A stretch of 64,000 bases of DNA from Hymenobacter caeli (GCF_013294115.1 NZ_JABSNP010000009.1:124001-188000), one strand, 5' to 3'; counted from the first letter of the stretch, positions 1 through 10,419 are shown. Notes: a model not told the origin generated them from the letters alone. Numbers and translations are program-made.

Positions 1-325
1 TGTTTATGCTCAAGGTACCGTACTTGAAGTCATACTGCGACTCGTAACGAATAATGAGGTCGTAGGCACCAGCTGTTGCCGCAGTGTAAGGAATTGTCAG
101 ACCGCTCGGCGCACCGTTAAAATCGACATAGCTTCCGTTGGAAGCAGTAGCAAGGGTCATCGCCACGACGGCCCCGCCAGTAAGGGTGTTGGTGGCCGCT
201 TCGGCTTCGATTCTGGTTTGGGCGTGGGCCGCCGGTGCGGCCAGTAGGGCAGCGCCCAGCGCGAAGGCACCCAGGGCAGGAGCCAGCAAGTTGCGCTTTT
301 GGGAAGAAGGGTACAGTTGTTTCAT
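1..325 (-). CDS. Secreted carbohydrate-binding protein, N-terminal part only
   Basis: The gene starts with ATG at 325 on the minus strand and runs off the left edge, so only about 108 residues are visible. Residues 1-36 form a signal peptide (basic start MKQLYPSSQKRN, a hydrophobic Ala/Leu stretch, then AAHAQ). The mature part begins TRIEAEAA and goes on with SYVDFNG and YDLIIRYE, the usual look of a CBM6/CBM35 beta-sandwich module. The neighbouring GH26 gene has the same kind of module, so a multidomain glycan-active enzyme is likely, but the catalytic domain lies outside the window. A LacI-type operator-like palindrome lies about 100 bases upstream. Confidence 0.8.
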   Translation of the reverse strand, partial: MKQLYPSSQKRNLLAPALGAFALGAALLAAPAAHAQTRIEAEAATNTLTGGAVVAMTLATASNGSYVDFNGAPSGLTIPYTAATAGAYDLIIRYESQYDFKYGTLSIN

Positions 326-427
326 GGGTAAAAAAAGGTGAAAGATGAAAAAATGCTTGATGAGTGACCTGTTAGTCTGGAATGCCCTCGGTTTGCTGTT
401 CCGAATACTAAGGTAAAAGTAAATATT

Positions 428-439
428 GCAAACGATTGC
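428..439. promoter_or_regulatory. LacI-type operator-like palindrome
   Basis: GCAAACGATTGC is a near-perfect palindrome centred on CG, flanked as TTGCAAACGATTGCGAA. It resembles operators of the GalR/LacI family and lies 103 bases upstream of the truncated carbohydrate-binding gene. Similar words occur at 2869, 6442 and 6512, and a LacI-family regulator is encoded at 14346-15371. Regulation by that protein is inferred. Confidence 0.45.
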
Positions 440-669
440 GAATGATACAAATAAAGCGTTTAATTGTCCTCAATTTGCTTTATATACGAAACGGCTGCAG
501 CCAGATGTATTGGTGCGTTGAGCTGTTTAGTAGAGCAGAGCCGGTTGTAGTGGCTGGGGCCATGCTGGGCAAATTGGCCCGTGTCCTTCTCAACGCAAGT
601 GCCCGGCTTGCGGCGGGCCCTGGGGCCGCCCCACAAGCCGGGCACTGGCAATGAATCAGGCAGGGCCGG
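440..669. other. Intergenic spacer with GC-rich hairpin
   Basis: No convincing gene is seen here. The short open frames have no recognisable sequence. A strong hairpin at 601-643 pairs GCCCGGCTTG with CAAGCCGGGC and lies just past the stop of the GH26 gene. It has no U-tract on the relevant strand, so it is only a weak terminator candidate. Confidence 0.5.
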
Positions 670-2832
670 TTATGGCGTCACTAGCACGCGCTGGCTCAGG
701 GCCGATTGGCCGGCTTGGCGCACCACTAGCTGATACACGCCGGGGGCTACCCCAGCCAGCGGCACCTGAAACTGGTTGTCGCCGGCAATCAGGCGCGGGT
801 GCTGCACAGCTAAGCGCTGGCCCAGGGTGTTCACCAACTCCACCGTTACTTCTTGGGCCGCGGTTAGGCGCAGGCGAGCGTTCAGGACGGAGCCGGTGGC
901 CGGGTTGGGGAACACGGCCAAGCCCGCGGCCGTAGCGGCTGCGCCGCTGCGGGTGGCCAGGGCCGTGGCCGCCCAGTCGGCTAGCTCATCTTTGGTGATG
1001 ATGTCTGCGTCGGCGTACAAGCTCCGCAGGAAGGCTACCGGCTGGTTGCGGATATAGCTGCCCTGCCAAGCGCAGAACCACGACCACCACGTGGCGTAGC
1101 CGCGCTCCTGGTCGGGGTTCACCAGGCTCTCGGTTTCGGTGAGGGCGATTAGCTTGTTGGGGGCCATGGCCCGCATGGCGGTCCAGTTGCCCGAGATGTT
1201 CACGTTGGGGTCGGGCGTCGCGCTGGACTGGTAGATGTCGTCGCCGGCCACATCTACAAAATTGTCGCCCGGGTACCAGGTCGGGTCGGGCATGGCGTTG
1301 GCGCAGTACACCCAAATCAGGTTGTGCAGCTGGTTGCGGCCCGTCATGCGGGTGTACAGCAGCTGCCACAGCTTCTTGAAGTTGTCCGGGCCCTGGTTGC
1401 CCCACCAGAAAAACGTGCCGGGGGTTTCGTGCAAGGGCCGCCACAGCACGGGGATGCCCGCATCCTGAAACTTCTTGAGCTGAACAGAAATCAGGTCGAT
1501 GTCTTTCAGCAGCAAGTGGTAGTTGGTGCTGGTGGTATCATTCAGGGCGGCGGCGAAGTTGAAGGCCGTGTTAGTCGTGTAAAAAGCTCCGCCCGGGTCG
1601 CCGGTCGGGTTGGCCGTCGTCACGTTGTCGGCGGGGGCCCGCCAGTGCCAAATCAGGGCCGTGATGCCGCGGCCGTTGCCGCTCGGGCTCCACTGGAGGT
1701 AGCGCTCGGCATCGCTGGACGGCCCGTACCTCGCCACCGCCGCCGAAGCGTAGTTGAGCAGGTCCATGCTGACGATGGCCGGTTCCTTGCCGGTGGTGGC
1801 CAGCACGTATTTTACCTCCGAGCCGCTATTAGCGTATTGGTCATCCTGCTGCCCAGACAGGGTTTTGGTGCCGTACAAATCGACGAGGTACGAGTGGAGC
1901 GCTTTGGCCGTAGGCGTGGCCAGCGGGTCGGTGAGCTGCTTGGCCGGCTTGGTGGGCAGCGACACCGTGGTGGGCGTAATCTGGATGTAGTCGATGCCGT
2001 AGTAGCCGTAGCCGCCGCCGATGGTGACCGTGTTCGTGCCCTGCGGTAGCAGGAAAGTGCCGCCGTCGCTAACCAAGAAGTCGGTCCCGGTAGCGGTTTT
2101 CATGAACGAAGCCGTGGTTTTGGAATCGTTTACCGTCACGTTAGCCACTTTCGTGTCATAGGGCGATGTGTAGCCGATGGTCAATTTGAATAGGCCGGCG
2201 GTGGGGTTGTTGAACGAGATGGCCGCGTTTTTGGCGTCGCTGTTGTCGAAGCCCGTGACGTAGCCAGTGCCCGAAAAGCCGGTGGGCGTGGTGGCCACGG
2301 TCACGCCGTTCAGCAGGCCGTCTTCGGCTTCGGCGCGGCCGTTCGTCAGGGGCGCAATTTTGGTCACCACCGGAGCCAGTTCGATGTAATCGATGCCGTA
2401 GTAGCCCCGGCCGGCGGCGAAGGATATTTTATTGGTGCCGGCCAGCAGCACGAACGTGCCCACCGTGGCGGAGCCAAAATTGGTGCCGGTGTTGGCAAGG
2501 GCCGGCGAAGAAATCACGCCGTTCACGCTCAAGTTGGTGGCGGTGGCGGGAGATGCCGTGTAGCGCACCACCAGCTGGTAGCGGGTGGCCTGCGCCGGAA
2601 AAGTGAAAATCAGGCTGTCGGTGCTGTTCTCAAAATCGGCGGCGTAGCCCGTGCCGGAGTAGCCCGTGTTAGTGGTGGTGTTGACGACGCCCTTCAGAAT
2701 GGCGCTCTCGGCTTCGAGGTGAATCAGGGTCGGGCTTTGGGCCTGCGCCGCCACGGGGGCCAGCGCCACGCCGGTCACCGCCAGGACCTGCCCCCAACGG
2801 CCAATGCGGGTAAGTAAAAAATTCGCGTGCAT
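670..2832 (-). CDS. GH26 beta-mannanase-like enzyme with two CBMs and T9SS tail
   Basis: This 720-residue secreted protein has a signal peptide (1-31), two tandem CBM35/CBM6-like modules (about 33-153 and 165-287, both ending in GYYGIDYI), a GH26 catalytic barrel (about 300-630) and a type IX secretion sorting domain (about 640-720, with FPNPATG and a C-terminal VYQLVVRQ). The acid/base is probably E469 in WRPLHE and the nucleophile E566 in LTETES. GH26 enzymes mostly cleave beta-1,4-mannan, some xylan or mixed-linkage glucan; which applies here cannot be read from sequence. It should be exported by T9SS and held on the surface or released. Neighbouring GH43, GH2 and gal genes fit hemicellulose breakdown. 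Confidence 0.88.
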   Translation of the reverse strand: MHANFLLTRIGRWGQVLAVTGVALAPVAAQAQSPTLIHLEAESAILKGVVNTTTNTGYSGTGYAADFENSTDSLIFTFPAQATRYQLVVRYTASPATATNLSVNGVISSPALANTGTNFGSATVGTFVLLAGTNKISFAAGRGYYGIDYIELAPVVTKIAPLTNGRAEAEDGLLNGVTVATTPTGFSGTGYVTGFDNSDAKNAAISFNNPTAGLFKLTIGYTSPYDTKVANVTVNDSKTTASFMKTATGTDFLVSDGGTFLLPQGTNTVTIGGGYGYYGIDYIQITPTTVSLPTKPAKQLTDPLATPTAKALHSYLVDLYGTKTLSGQQDDQYANSGSEVKYVLATTGKEPAIVSMDLLNYASAAVARYGPSSDAERYLQWSPSGNGRGITALIWHWRAPADNVTTANPTGDPGGAFYTTNTAFNFAAALNDTTSTNYHLLLKDIDLISVQLKKFQDAGIPVLWRPLHETPGTFFWWGNQGPDNFKKLWQLLYTRMTGRNQLHNLIWVYCANAMPDPTWYPGDNFVDVAGDDIYQSSATPDPNVNISGNWTAMRAMAPNKLIALTETESLVNPDQERGYATWWSWFCAWQGSYIRNQPVAFLRSLYADADIITKDELADWAATALATRSGAAATAAGLAVFPNPATGSVLNARLRLTAAQEVTVELVNTLGQRLAVQHPRLIAGDNQFQVPLAGVAPGVYQLVVRQAGQSALSQRVLVTP

Positions 2833-2868
2833 GAAAATGGGTAGATTTTTTTGATAAATAATTGGAAA

Positions 2869-2880
2869 GCAATCGATTCG
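2869..2880. promoter_or_regulatory. Weaker LacI-type operator-like palindrome
   Basis: GCAATCGATTCG, with core AATCGATT, lies 37 bases upstream of the GH26 start. It resembles the word at 428-439 read on the other strand (GCAATCGTTTGC). Its place between promoter region and start would suit a repressor. This is sequence resemblance only. Confidence 0.35.
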
Positions 2881-3128
2881 AAAATAACCGACGAGCGGTC
2901 CATAAGCAATTGCTTGTTGTGTAAAAGTATGCTAGTCAAACTATTGTGATTAATACTAATCAAGCCTTTTCTTAGCGTATCGGTGCAGTAGCATCGGTTC
3001 CGCAACCCATTGTATGGCCGCCCATCCGCTTGGCGCACTGCCTCCGAACAAGCCAATTACTCGGGCAAGCCCCACAAATGAGTTACTTCGCTCACCCTTT
3101 TCTTCCATACCCCATTCAACGCGGTACC

Positions 3129-3521
3129 ATGTACGTAAAATGGCTGCTGTTGGTCGGCGCTTTGGCCGGTGGTGCGCCGGGGCCCCGGGCGTGCGGCCCG
3201 CCCCCGGCGGCCGGGGCCCCGCGCCAGGAACCGTCGTTTCCGCGCCGGCGCACGCCCGTCGCGCAACTGCCCCCGGAAGGGCAGGCCGAAATCCTGCGCC
3301 TCGAAACGCTGCTTCAGCAAGCCTACGCGGCCTTCACGGCCAGTCCCACCACCGCCGTGTTTCCCTACTGGCGGGCCGATGCCGTGGAGCAGGCCGCCCA
3401 CCAGGCCGCCGCCGTAGTGCCCACCTGGGACCAAGCCGCCTACCAGCAAGAAACCGCCTTTTATACTGCTGAGGAAGCCCGCCGCCAGCAAGCCCGCCGC
3501 CCGGCCGCGCCCAAGCCGTAG
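3129..3521 (+). CDS. Small secreted protein of unknown function
   Basis: I do not recognise this family. ATG at 3129 gives 130 residues. The start is chosen because it opens directly into a hydrophobic signal-like segment (MYVKWLLLVGALAGG). The rest is Pro/Ala/Arg-rich, then a probable alpha-helical part (AEILRLETLLQQAYAAF), and it ends in RRQQARRPAAPKP. The frame is open further upstream to 3030, but that part shows nothing protein-like. A textbook intrinsic terminator follows the stop, which supports real transcription. It is divergent from GH26 and convergent with the GH43 gene at 3624. Confidence 0.55.
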   Translation: MYVKWLLLVGALAGGAPGPRACGPPPAAGAPRQEPSFPRRRTPVAQLPPEGQAEILRLETLLQQAYAAFTASPTTAVFPYWRADAVEQAAHQAAAVVPTWDQAAYQQETAFYTAEEARRQQARRPAAPKP

Positions 3522-3547
3522 CTCATTTAGGCAGAAGCAGGATTTTC

Positions 3548-3606
3548 GGCGGCTGCCCGGCGGGGCTGGTCCGGCCCCGCCGGGCAGCCGCCGGAGCCCC
3601 TTTTTT
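3548..3606 (+). terminator. Strong intrinsic terminator
   Basis: A perfect 19-bp stem (3548-3566 with 3574-3592), 7-base loop, then a short spacer and TTTTTT at 3601-3606. It ends transcription of the small secreted gene on the + strand. Read on the minus strand it has no U-tract. Confidence 0.85.
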
Positions 3607-3623
3607 AACTTTTAACCAACGGG

Positions 3624-5204
3624 CTACGGCTGGCCGGTCAGCGTGAACCCGTCAAAATCGGCCACGGCCGTGGCGGGGCCCTGCGCCAGCACGCCCACCC
3701 GGATGCCCCGGTCCCAGGGCGGCAGGTAGGCCCCGCTCACGTCGGGGGAGCCGGGCGGCACCAGGGGCCGCCAGGTAGCGCCCCCGTCGGTGCTGTAGGC
3801 AAAGGCGAAGCGCGTGCTGCGGCGGGCTTGCAGACGCAGGCCTAAAGGCCCTGCCCCGGCAGGCAGCGCCGTTTCCAGCAGCACTTCTTCCTGGCCCTTG
3901 GCGCGGCGCACCAGGCGCAGGCGGCCGTCGCCGGCCAGCAGGGCCAGGGCGTTGTCGGGGTCGCCGAGGGCGGCCAGGCCGGCGGCGGTGCCGGCGGGCA
4001 GCGCGGCCGGGTGCAGCAGCGTGGCCGTGGCGTCGTAGTCGGCCGCGTAGATGGTGTGGCCCAGGGCCGCCCCGCCGTGGTCGGGCCGGGCGCTGAGGTG
4101 CAGCTGGCCGCCGCCCACGGCCGCGGCGGGCGGGTACTCCACGGGCCACTGCCAGGCCAGGCCCAGCGCGGTCCCGTCGAAGCCGTCGCGCACGGGCGGC
4201 GCGGGCCGGGCGGGGGCCGTCCCCGGCCCGCCGCCCGCGCCGCCCGCGAACACGGGCCAGCCGCCGGTGCTCCAGGTAAACTCGCTCAGCAGGCCCTGGC
4301 GGCCCACCATCTCGCTGCCGGGCGCGGCGGCGTAGGCGTGGTGCAGCAGGTACCAGCGGCCGTTGCGCTCCACGGCGGTGCCGTGGCCGGGGCACTTCCA
4401 GGCCGCGTTTTGGGTGAGGACGGGGTTGCGGGCGTACTTCTCCCAGGGGCCCAGCAGGGTGCGGGCGCGGGCCACGCCGGTGGCGTAGGTGCAGCCGCCC
4501 CCGCAGCAGCCGTTGGCGGCGTAAAAGGCGTAGAAATAGCCGCCGTGGCGCACCAGGCTCACGCCCTCCACGAGGTTGCCTTCCCAGGGCGCGGTGTTGC
4601 GAAACAGCTCGGTTCTGGGGCCCGTGAGGGCGGTGCGGGCCGCGTTCAGGGGCTGGGCCCAGATGGGCGTGGGCTGGCCGATGCTGTTGCCGTCTTCCTT
4701 CCACACCAGGTAAGGCTGGCCTTTCTCGTCGCGCACCGGGAAGGCGTCAATCGAGCCGTCGGGCTGGCCCACCAGCGGGCCGTGGTCGCGGTAGGGGCCC
4801 TCGGGGCGGTCGGCGCTGGCCACGCCCACGCACAGGTTGCCGCCGCGCCGGTGGGCGGTATAGAAAATATAGGTCTTGCCGCCGTCCTGGCTGATTTCCG
4901 GGGCCCAGAAGTAGTGGTCGGCCCAGGTCGGCGGCCGGTCCGGAAACACACTGCCCACCAGCGTCCAGTCGGTCAGGTTGGTCGATTTCAGCAGTGGAAA
5001 CACGGGCCCCCAGTTCGACGACGTGGCCGTGGCCCAGTACGTGCTGCCGATTTTCGTCACCGACGGGTCGGGGAAGTCGCCGGGCAGCACGGGGTTGGCC
5101 GCAGCGGCGGGGGCAGCGGCGGGGGCCTGGGCCCGGGCCCCCAGCGGCGCGGGGCCCAGCAGGGCCAGCGCGGCCAGCAAGCGGCAGAAAGTGGTGGTCG
5201 TCAT
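3624..5204 (-). CDS. Secreted GH43 glycosidase with C-terminal beta-sandwich
   Basis: A 526-residue protein with signal peptide (1-25, ending GARAQ), a five-bladed GH43 catalytic propeller (about 37-320) and a C-terminal beta-sandwich of the type seen in beta-xylosidases/arabinofuranosidases (about 338-526, starting VRDGFDGTALG). Likely catalytic residues are the base D46 in FPDPS, the pKa-modulating D153 in GSIDAFP and the acid E213 in LVEGVSL. The expected substrate is an arabinose- or xylose-containing hemicellulose side chain, released in the periplasm. It lies 38 bases downstream of another GH43 gene on the same strand, so the two are probably co-transcribed. Confidence 0.88.
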   Translation of the reverse strand: MTTTTFCRLLAALALLGPAPLGARAQAPAAAPAAAANPVLPGDFPDPSVTKIGSTYWATATSSNWGPVFPLLKSTNLTDWTLVGSVFPDRPPTWADHYFWAPEISQDGGKTYIFYTAHRRGGNLCVGVASADRPEGPYRDHGPLVGQPDGSIDAFPVRDEKGQPYLVWKEDGNSIGQPTPIWAQPLNAARTALTGPRTELFRNTAPWEGNLVEGVSLVRHGGYFYAFYAANGCCGGGCTYATGVARARTLLGPWEKYARNPVLTQNAAWKCPGHGTAVERNGRWYLLHHAYAAAPGSEMVGRQGLLSEFTWSTGGWPVFAGGAGGGPGTAPARPAPPVRDGFDGTALGLAWQWPVEYPPAAAVGGGQLHLSARPDHGGAALGHTIYAADYDATATLLHPAALPAGTAAGLAALGDPDNALALLAGDGRLRLVRRAKGQEEVLLETALPAGAGPLGLRLQARRSTRFAFAYSTDGGATWRPLVPPGSPDVSGAYLPPWDRGIRVGVLAQGPATAVADFDGFTLTGQP

Positions 5205-5242
5205 GGGTGGGATGGGAAAGCGGGCCCAACGCGGGCCTCCGG

Positions 5243-6286
5243 CTACTCGCCGCCGGGCCGGGCCAGCGGCACGCCGGTGGCCACGGGGGTGCCGAAGTTA
5301 GGCGAACCGTCGGCGTTCCAGGTAAAGGGCTGCATCCGCGGGTTGCGGGCGTTGCCGCAGCCTTCGCCGGGGTGGCTGTTGGCGTGGTAAATCAGCCAGT
5401 TTTCCCGGCCGTTTTTCGAGACGAAAAAGGCGTTGTGGCCGGGTCCGTAGGCGTGGCTGGCGGGGCTCTGCGTGAACACCGGCGTCGCCGACTTTTGCCA
5501 GGCGCGGGCGTCCATCGGGTCGGCCGCGGCGCTGGCCGTCAGCATGCCCAGGGCGTAGTCGTCGGTGCTGCAATGGCTGGTCGAGTACACCACAAACGTG
5601 CGGCCGGCGTGCTGCAACACCTCCGGGCCCTCGTTCACCTTGGGGAAGCCGCGCCGCTCCCAGGCGTATTCCGGGTGGCTGAGCCGCACCCGGGCCCCGG
5701 TGAGCGTCCAGGGGTTTTGCAGCCGGCAGATGTAAAGGTTCTGCTGGTCGGAGCCGGCTTCCTGGCCCGACCACAGCAGGTAGCGCCGGCCGCGCTGCTC
5801 GAACACGGTCGCGTCGATGTCCCACAGGTCCTGGCCGGGTACGGCCAGCCGGCCTTTTTCCGTCCAGGTGCCGGCCGTGGGGTCGGGGCCGGCGTTTTCG
5901 AGCACCCACAGGCGCTGGCCGCCGCAGCAGGGCCCCGGGCCCGCCGTGAAGTAGATGTACCACTTGCCGTCCAGAAAGTGCAGCTCCGGGGCCCAGACGT
6001 CGTGCGCGTTGGGCCCGGCGGCGGGCGGCGTCCACACCACCTGGCCCACGGCCGCGCCCAGCTCGCTCATGCGGGCCGTTTTCCACAGCGTCACGTTCAC
6101 GCCCGTGGTGTTGAGGTAGTAGTACACCCCGTCTTTCTGGTACACCCACGGGTCGGGGCCCGTTTTCAGCAGCGGGTTGGTAAAGGTGCGGGCCGGCGGC
6201 CGGCCGGCCCCGGGAACCGCCGTGCCCCGGCAGCCCAGCAGAGCGGCGGCCAGCACGGTGCCGAGTAGTAAGTTGGGCAGCGTCAT
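5243..6286 (-). CDS. GH43 glycosidase, predicted lipoprotein
   Basis: A 347-residue single-domain GH43 protein. It has a lipoprotein signal with lipobox ALLGC (Cys19), so it is probably anchored in a membrane. Catalytic candidates are D45 in GPDPW, D158 in WDIDAT and E219 in VNEGPEV. The HDVWAPELHF motif is typical of the propeller. The family covers arabinofuranosidase, arabinanase and xylosidase activities; the exact one cannot be told. It is the first gene of a two-gene unit with the GH43 at 3624 and is divergent from galK. Two operator-like sites lie in the shared 310-base spacer. Confidence 0.87.
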   Translation of the reverse strand: MTLPNLLLGTVLAAALLGCRGTAVPGAGRPPARTFTNPLLKTGPDPWVYQKDGVYYYLNTTGVNVTLWKTARMSELGAAVGQVVWTPPAAGPNAHDVWAPELHFLDGKWYIYFTAGPGPCCGGQRLWVLENAGPDPTAGTWTEKGRLAVPGQDLWDIDATVFEQRGRRYLLWSGQEAGSDQQNLYICRLQNPWTLTGARVRLSHPEYAWERRGFPKVNEGPEVLQHAGRTFVVYSTSHCSTDDYALGMLTASAAADPMDARAWQKSATPVFTQSPASHAYGPGHNAFFVSKNGRENWLIYHANSHPGEGCGNARNPRMQPFTWNADGSPNFGTPVATGVPLARPGGE

Positions 6287-6441
6287 AACTGAACGAAAAT
6301 GGGCGCGAAGGGAACGCCGCCGCGAAGGTGGCGCTTTTTAGGCCAGCGTGTGAGGGCCCACCGGTTCCCCAAAATTTGCTCCAAGCGCGTGCTTATGAAA
6401 GAGTCAAAACAAAGCAAAATAGTGGATCCGACGAATTATTG

Positions 6442-6456
6442 TGCTAACGTTTTCCC
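6442..6456. promoter_or_regulatory. Operator-like site in GH43/galK spacer, distal
   Basis: TGCTAACGTTTTCCC (core AACGTT) resembles the better palindrome 70 bases further on. It lies on the GH43 side of the divergent spacer at 6287-6596. It is a weaker match, supported mainly by its neighbour. Confidence 0.3.
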
Positions 6457-6510
6457 ATAATTATCCCTCTGTAAGACAATGTATTATAGTAAATTAAGGT
6501 GCCTATTTTG

Positions 6511-6526
6511 TGCAAACGTTTGTTCA
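6511..6526. promoter_or_regulatory. GalR/LacI-type operator upstream of galK
   Basis: TGCAAACGTTTGTTCA has the GCAAAC-GTTTGY core characteristic of PurR/GalR-type LacI-family operators. It lies 70 bases upstream of the galK start and overlaps a TATTTTG word that could be part of the promoter, so bound repressor would block transcription. The LacI-family protein at 14346-15371 is the obvious candidate to bind it. This is an inference from motif and location. Confidence 0.55.
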
Positions 6527-6596
6527 ACTTAAAAAAAAGTTTCAACTTAGTGTTACCGAATAATTATCCTCCCACCGTTAACCCCCTCCCCACGCC

Positions 6597-7766
<1,170 letters not shown>

Positions 7767-7791
7767 CGCGGTTTTTCAATTCATGAACCCG

Positions 7792-7856
7792 GTTAAAAGT
7801 TGAGAGTTAAAAGTTAAAGCCCTGGCTGCTCGTGGTTTTAACTCTCAACTTTTAAC
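7792..7856. repeat. Perfect 21-bp inverted repeat of low-complexity words
   Basis: GTTAAAAGTTGAGAGTTAAAA (7792-7812, split here as GTTAAAAGTTG and AGAGTTAAAA) pairs perfectly with 7836-7856. The arms are built of the repeated word GTTAAAAGTT/GAGAGTT. It sits between galK and galT and could fold as a hairpin in either direction. Other spacers of the window hold comparable elements made from different words. Confidence 0.8.
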
Positions 7857-7931
7857 TTCTTTAATTTCTGCCCGCTGGCTCCGAAAATGCGCTAACCCGT
7901 CCGTTTTTTGCGCCCGCTGCGTTTGCCACCC

Positions 7932-9044
7932 ATGCCCACTCCCGCCTTCGACCCCACCCACCAGTCGCACCGCCGCTACAACCCGCTCACCGGCGAGTGG
8001 CTGCTGGTTTCGCCCCACCGCGCCCTGCGCCCCTGGCAGGGCCAGCAGGAAAAAACGCCCCCCGACCACCGCCCCGCCTACGACCCCACCTGCTACCTGT
8101 GCCCGGGCAACGTGCGGGCCAACGGGGCCCACAACCCGCCGTACCCCGGCACGTTTCGGTTCGACAACGACTTTGCGGCCCTGCAACCCGACGGGCCCGC
8201 CGGGGGTATCAACATTGATAACCTGCTGATTGCGGAGGCCGAAACCGGCGTGGGCCGCGTCATCTGCTTCTCGCCGCGCCACGACCTGACCCTGCCCGAG
8301 ATGACCCCGGCGGCCATCCGGGGCGTGGTGGACGTGTGGGCGGACGAGTACCAGACCCTGGGGGCCCGGCCGGACATCAACTACGTGCAGATTTTCGAGA
8401 ACAAGGGCTTCATCATGGGCTGCTCGAACCCGCACCCGCACGGCCAAATCTGGGCCCAGCACACCGTGCCCGTGGACCCCGCCAAGGAAACGGTACAGCA
8501 GGCCGCCTACCTTGAAGCGCACGGCCGCACGCTGCTCGCCGACTACCTCGCCACCGAGCTGCGCGAGCAGCAGCGCGTCGTCATCGAAAACGATACCTGG
8601 GTGGTGCTGGTGCCTTTCTGGGCTACCTGGCCCTTCGAAACGCTGCTGCTGCCGCGCCGCGCCGTGGCCTCGCTGGAGCTGCTGCACGAGGCCGAGAAGA
8701 ACGATTTGGCCGACATCCTGCGCCGCCTCACCATCCGCTACGACAACCTGTTCGAGCTGTCGTTTCCGTACTCGGCCGGCTGGCACCAGCGCCCCACCGA
8801 CGGCCAGGCGCACCCCGAATGGCACCTGCACATGCACTTCTACCCGCCGCTGCTGCGCTCGGCCACGGTGCGCAAGTTCATGGTGGGCTACGAGATGCTG
8901 GCCAACCCCCAGCGCGACGTGACGCCCGAGTGGGCCGCCGAGCGCCTGCGCTCGTTGTCCGAAACCCACTACAAGCAGGCCACCGTACCCGTCGCCGCGC
9001 CGCCCTCGCCCGAAGTGGCCCCCGCCGAGGCCCCGGGCAAATAG
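7932..9044 (+). CDS. galT: UDP-glucose--hexose-1-phosphate uridylyltransferase
   Basis: A 370-residue HIT-superfamily enzyme that exchanges galactose-1-P with UDP-glucose, the second Leloir step. The N-terminal zinc-type motif CYLCPGN, the active-site motif NPHPHGQIW (the second His carries the uridylyl group) and HLHMHFYPP near the C-terminus are all present. ATG at 7932 is preferred to an upstream in-frame ATG at 7908, because homologues begin close to [17 protein letters not shown]. It follows galK. A clear intrinsic terminator follows the stop. No galE or galM is seen in the window. Confidence 0.95.
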   Translation: MPTPAFDPTHQSHRRYNPLTGEWLLVSPHRALRPWQGQQEKTPPDHRPAYDPTCYLCPGNVRANGAHNPPYPGTFRFDNDFAALQPDGPAGGINIDNLLIAEAETGVGRVICFSPRHDLTLPEMTPAAIRGVVDVWADEYQTLGARPDINYVQIFENKGFIMGCSNPHPHGQIWAQHTVPVDPAKETVQQAAYLEAHGRTLLADYLATELREQQRVVIENDTWVVLVPFWATWPFETLLLPRRAVASLELLHEAEKNDLADILRRLTIRYDNLFELSFPYSAGWHQRPTDGQAHPEWHLHMHFYPPLLRSATVRKFMVGYEMLANPQRDVTPEWAAERLRSLSETHYKQATVPVAAPPSPEVAPAEAPGK

Positions 9045-9095
9045 CGCGGAGCCCGGCAACCGTCCAAAACGGGGCCGAGCCCTTACCGTTAATTA

Positions 9096-9127
9096 AAAGC
9101 CCCGTCGATACGCATCGGCGGGGCTTT
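9096..9127 (+). terminator. Intrinsic terminator after galT
   Basis: AAAGCCCC (9096-9103) pairs with GGGGCTTT (9120-9127), with further pairing CGAT/ATCG inside. It lies 52 bases past the galT stop. The U-tract is short (TTTCT). Confidence 0.7.
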
Positions 9128-9152
9128 CTAATGCGGCGTCGGGGCCGGTGTA

Positions 9153-9251
9153 CCGTAGCGCGAACTTTGTAGTTCGCGTCGCTGCCCGGTCGCCCAACGA
9201 TTAATCAGCAGGACGAAGCGAGCGACGCGAACTACAAAGTCCGCGCTACGG
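9153..9251. repeat. Palindromic repeat element, family 1, copy 1
   Basis: A 31-bp arm at 9153-9183 (CCGTAGCGCGAACTTTGTAG...) pairs with 9221-9251 with one mismatch, around a 37-base centre containing CAACGATTAATC. A second copy at 61174-61268 has nearly the same arms and centre. The conserved centre and dispersed location suggest a small non-autonomous mobile or REP/BIME-like element. No transposase is nearby. Confidence 0.85.
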
Positions 9252-9309
9252 CGCTACTAATTCATGGCGGCGCCCTGTTCCTGAAATTATTCTGGCTACT
9301 TGCTTGGGG

Positions 9310-10419
9310 CTACTTGCCGTTCAGCTTTCGGATTAAATCGGCCTCGTCCTGGCGGTAGGGCGTGCCGTCGGGGCGAAACACCTCGTGGAACCACTCGGCG
9401 GGCTCCGAGCCGTCGGCCAGGGGGGTGTCCCAGGCGTACTTGGTGTTGGTTTTGCCGGCCACCAGGCCCCAGTTGATGGCTCCCACGCGGTACTTCTTTA
9501 GCAGGGGCAGGATGTTGACGAAGCGCGAGTTGCGGGGCCGGGCCATGTACTCGGTGCAGAGGAGCGGGCGGCCCTGCACGGCCAGCAGCTCGATGATGCG
9601 CTGGTGGGCCGGCACCTCGTCGTAGCAGTGGTAGGTGATGACGTCGGAGTGCAGGGCCTGGAACGTGTTCAGGGCCTGGAAGCTCCAATCCCACAGCCCG
9701 GCGCTGAGGGGCTGCTCGGGGCCCGCGGCGCGGGCCCAGGCGAAGGTGTTGCGCAGCAGCGGCAGCGAGGCCACGCCCTTGCCCGAGTTGCCGGGCTCGT
9801 TGTACAAGTCCCAGAGCAGCACGCGCTTGTCGTGCCCGAAGCTCGTGAGCACGTCCGTCACGTAGGGCCGCAGCTGCATGAACGTGGCCGAATCGCGCGA
9901 GGCGGGGTCGCCGGGGTCCTGCACCCAGCCCGAGTTGTGGACGCCGGGCTTGGGCGCGGGCTGGGGGCCCGCTTGGGCTTCCTTGTTCCAGCAGTCGTCA
10001 AAAATGACCAGAATGGTTTGGATGCGGTGCTTGTCGGCCAGGGCCAGGTACTCGCCCACCCGCTTTTTGAAGCCCGCCGGGTCGGCCTGCCATGCCAGGT
10101 GGTGCAGGAACACGCGCATGGTATTGAAGCCGATACCCTCGGCGTAGCCCAGCTCTCGGTCGATGGTGGCGGGGTCGAACGTGGCGGCCTGCCACATTTC
10201 GAGCTGGTTGATGGCCGTGCTGGGGATGAAGTTGGCCCCCGACCGCCACGGCTGGGTTTTATACCAGGCGTTGGCTTTTTCGGCCGTCCACCGGGCGCTT
10301 GGGGCCGCGGCTAGCGCGGCCCCGGGGCCCTTGGTTTTGGTTTTGACTTTCTGGGCGTGGGCCCTGGGGGCCCCGAGCAGCGCCGCGAGTAGCAGCAGGA
10401 GAAACGGGAATCTTTTCAT
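9310..10419 (-). CDS. Secreted GH5-like glycoside hydrolase
   Basis: A 369-residue protein with signal peptide (1-22, ending RAHAQ) and a TIM barrel of clan GH-A type. The acid/base is probably E208 in DLYNEPGN and the nucleophile E290 in LLCTEYM. Proteins of this type are often labelled 1,4-beta-xylanase or cellulase-family, but the true substrate is uncertain. It lies downstream of the GH2 gene on the same strand (90 bases apart), so both may belong to one transcript together with the rest of the hemicellulose block. Confidence 0.82.
   Translation of the reverse strand: MKRFPFLLLLLAALLGAPRAHAQKVKTKTKGPGAALAAAPSARWTAEKANAWYKTQPWRSGANFIPSTAINQLEMWQAATFDPATIDRELGYAEGIGFNTMRVFLHHLAWQADPAGFKKRVGEYLALADKHRIQTILVIFDDCWNKEAQAGPQPAPKPGVHNSGWVQDPGDPASRDSATFMQLRPYVTDVLTSFGHDKRVLLWDLYNEPGNSGKGVASLPLLRNTFAWARAAGPEQPLSAGLWDWSFQALNTFQALHSDVITYHCYDEVPAHQRIIELLAVQGRPLLCTEYMARPRNSRFVNILPLLKKYRVGAINWGLVAGKTNTKYAWDTPLADGSEPAEWFHEVFRPDGTPYRQDEADLIRKLNGK

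Noticed and set aside
601..643. Intrinsic terminator for the GH26 gene
   Set aside because: The stem is perfect for 10 bp, but the loop is long and no U-tract follows on the minus strand, so it is recorded only as a hairpin in the spacer entry.
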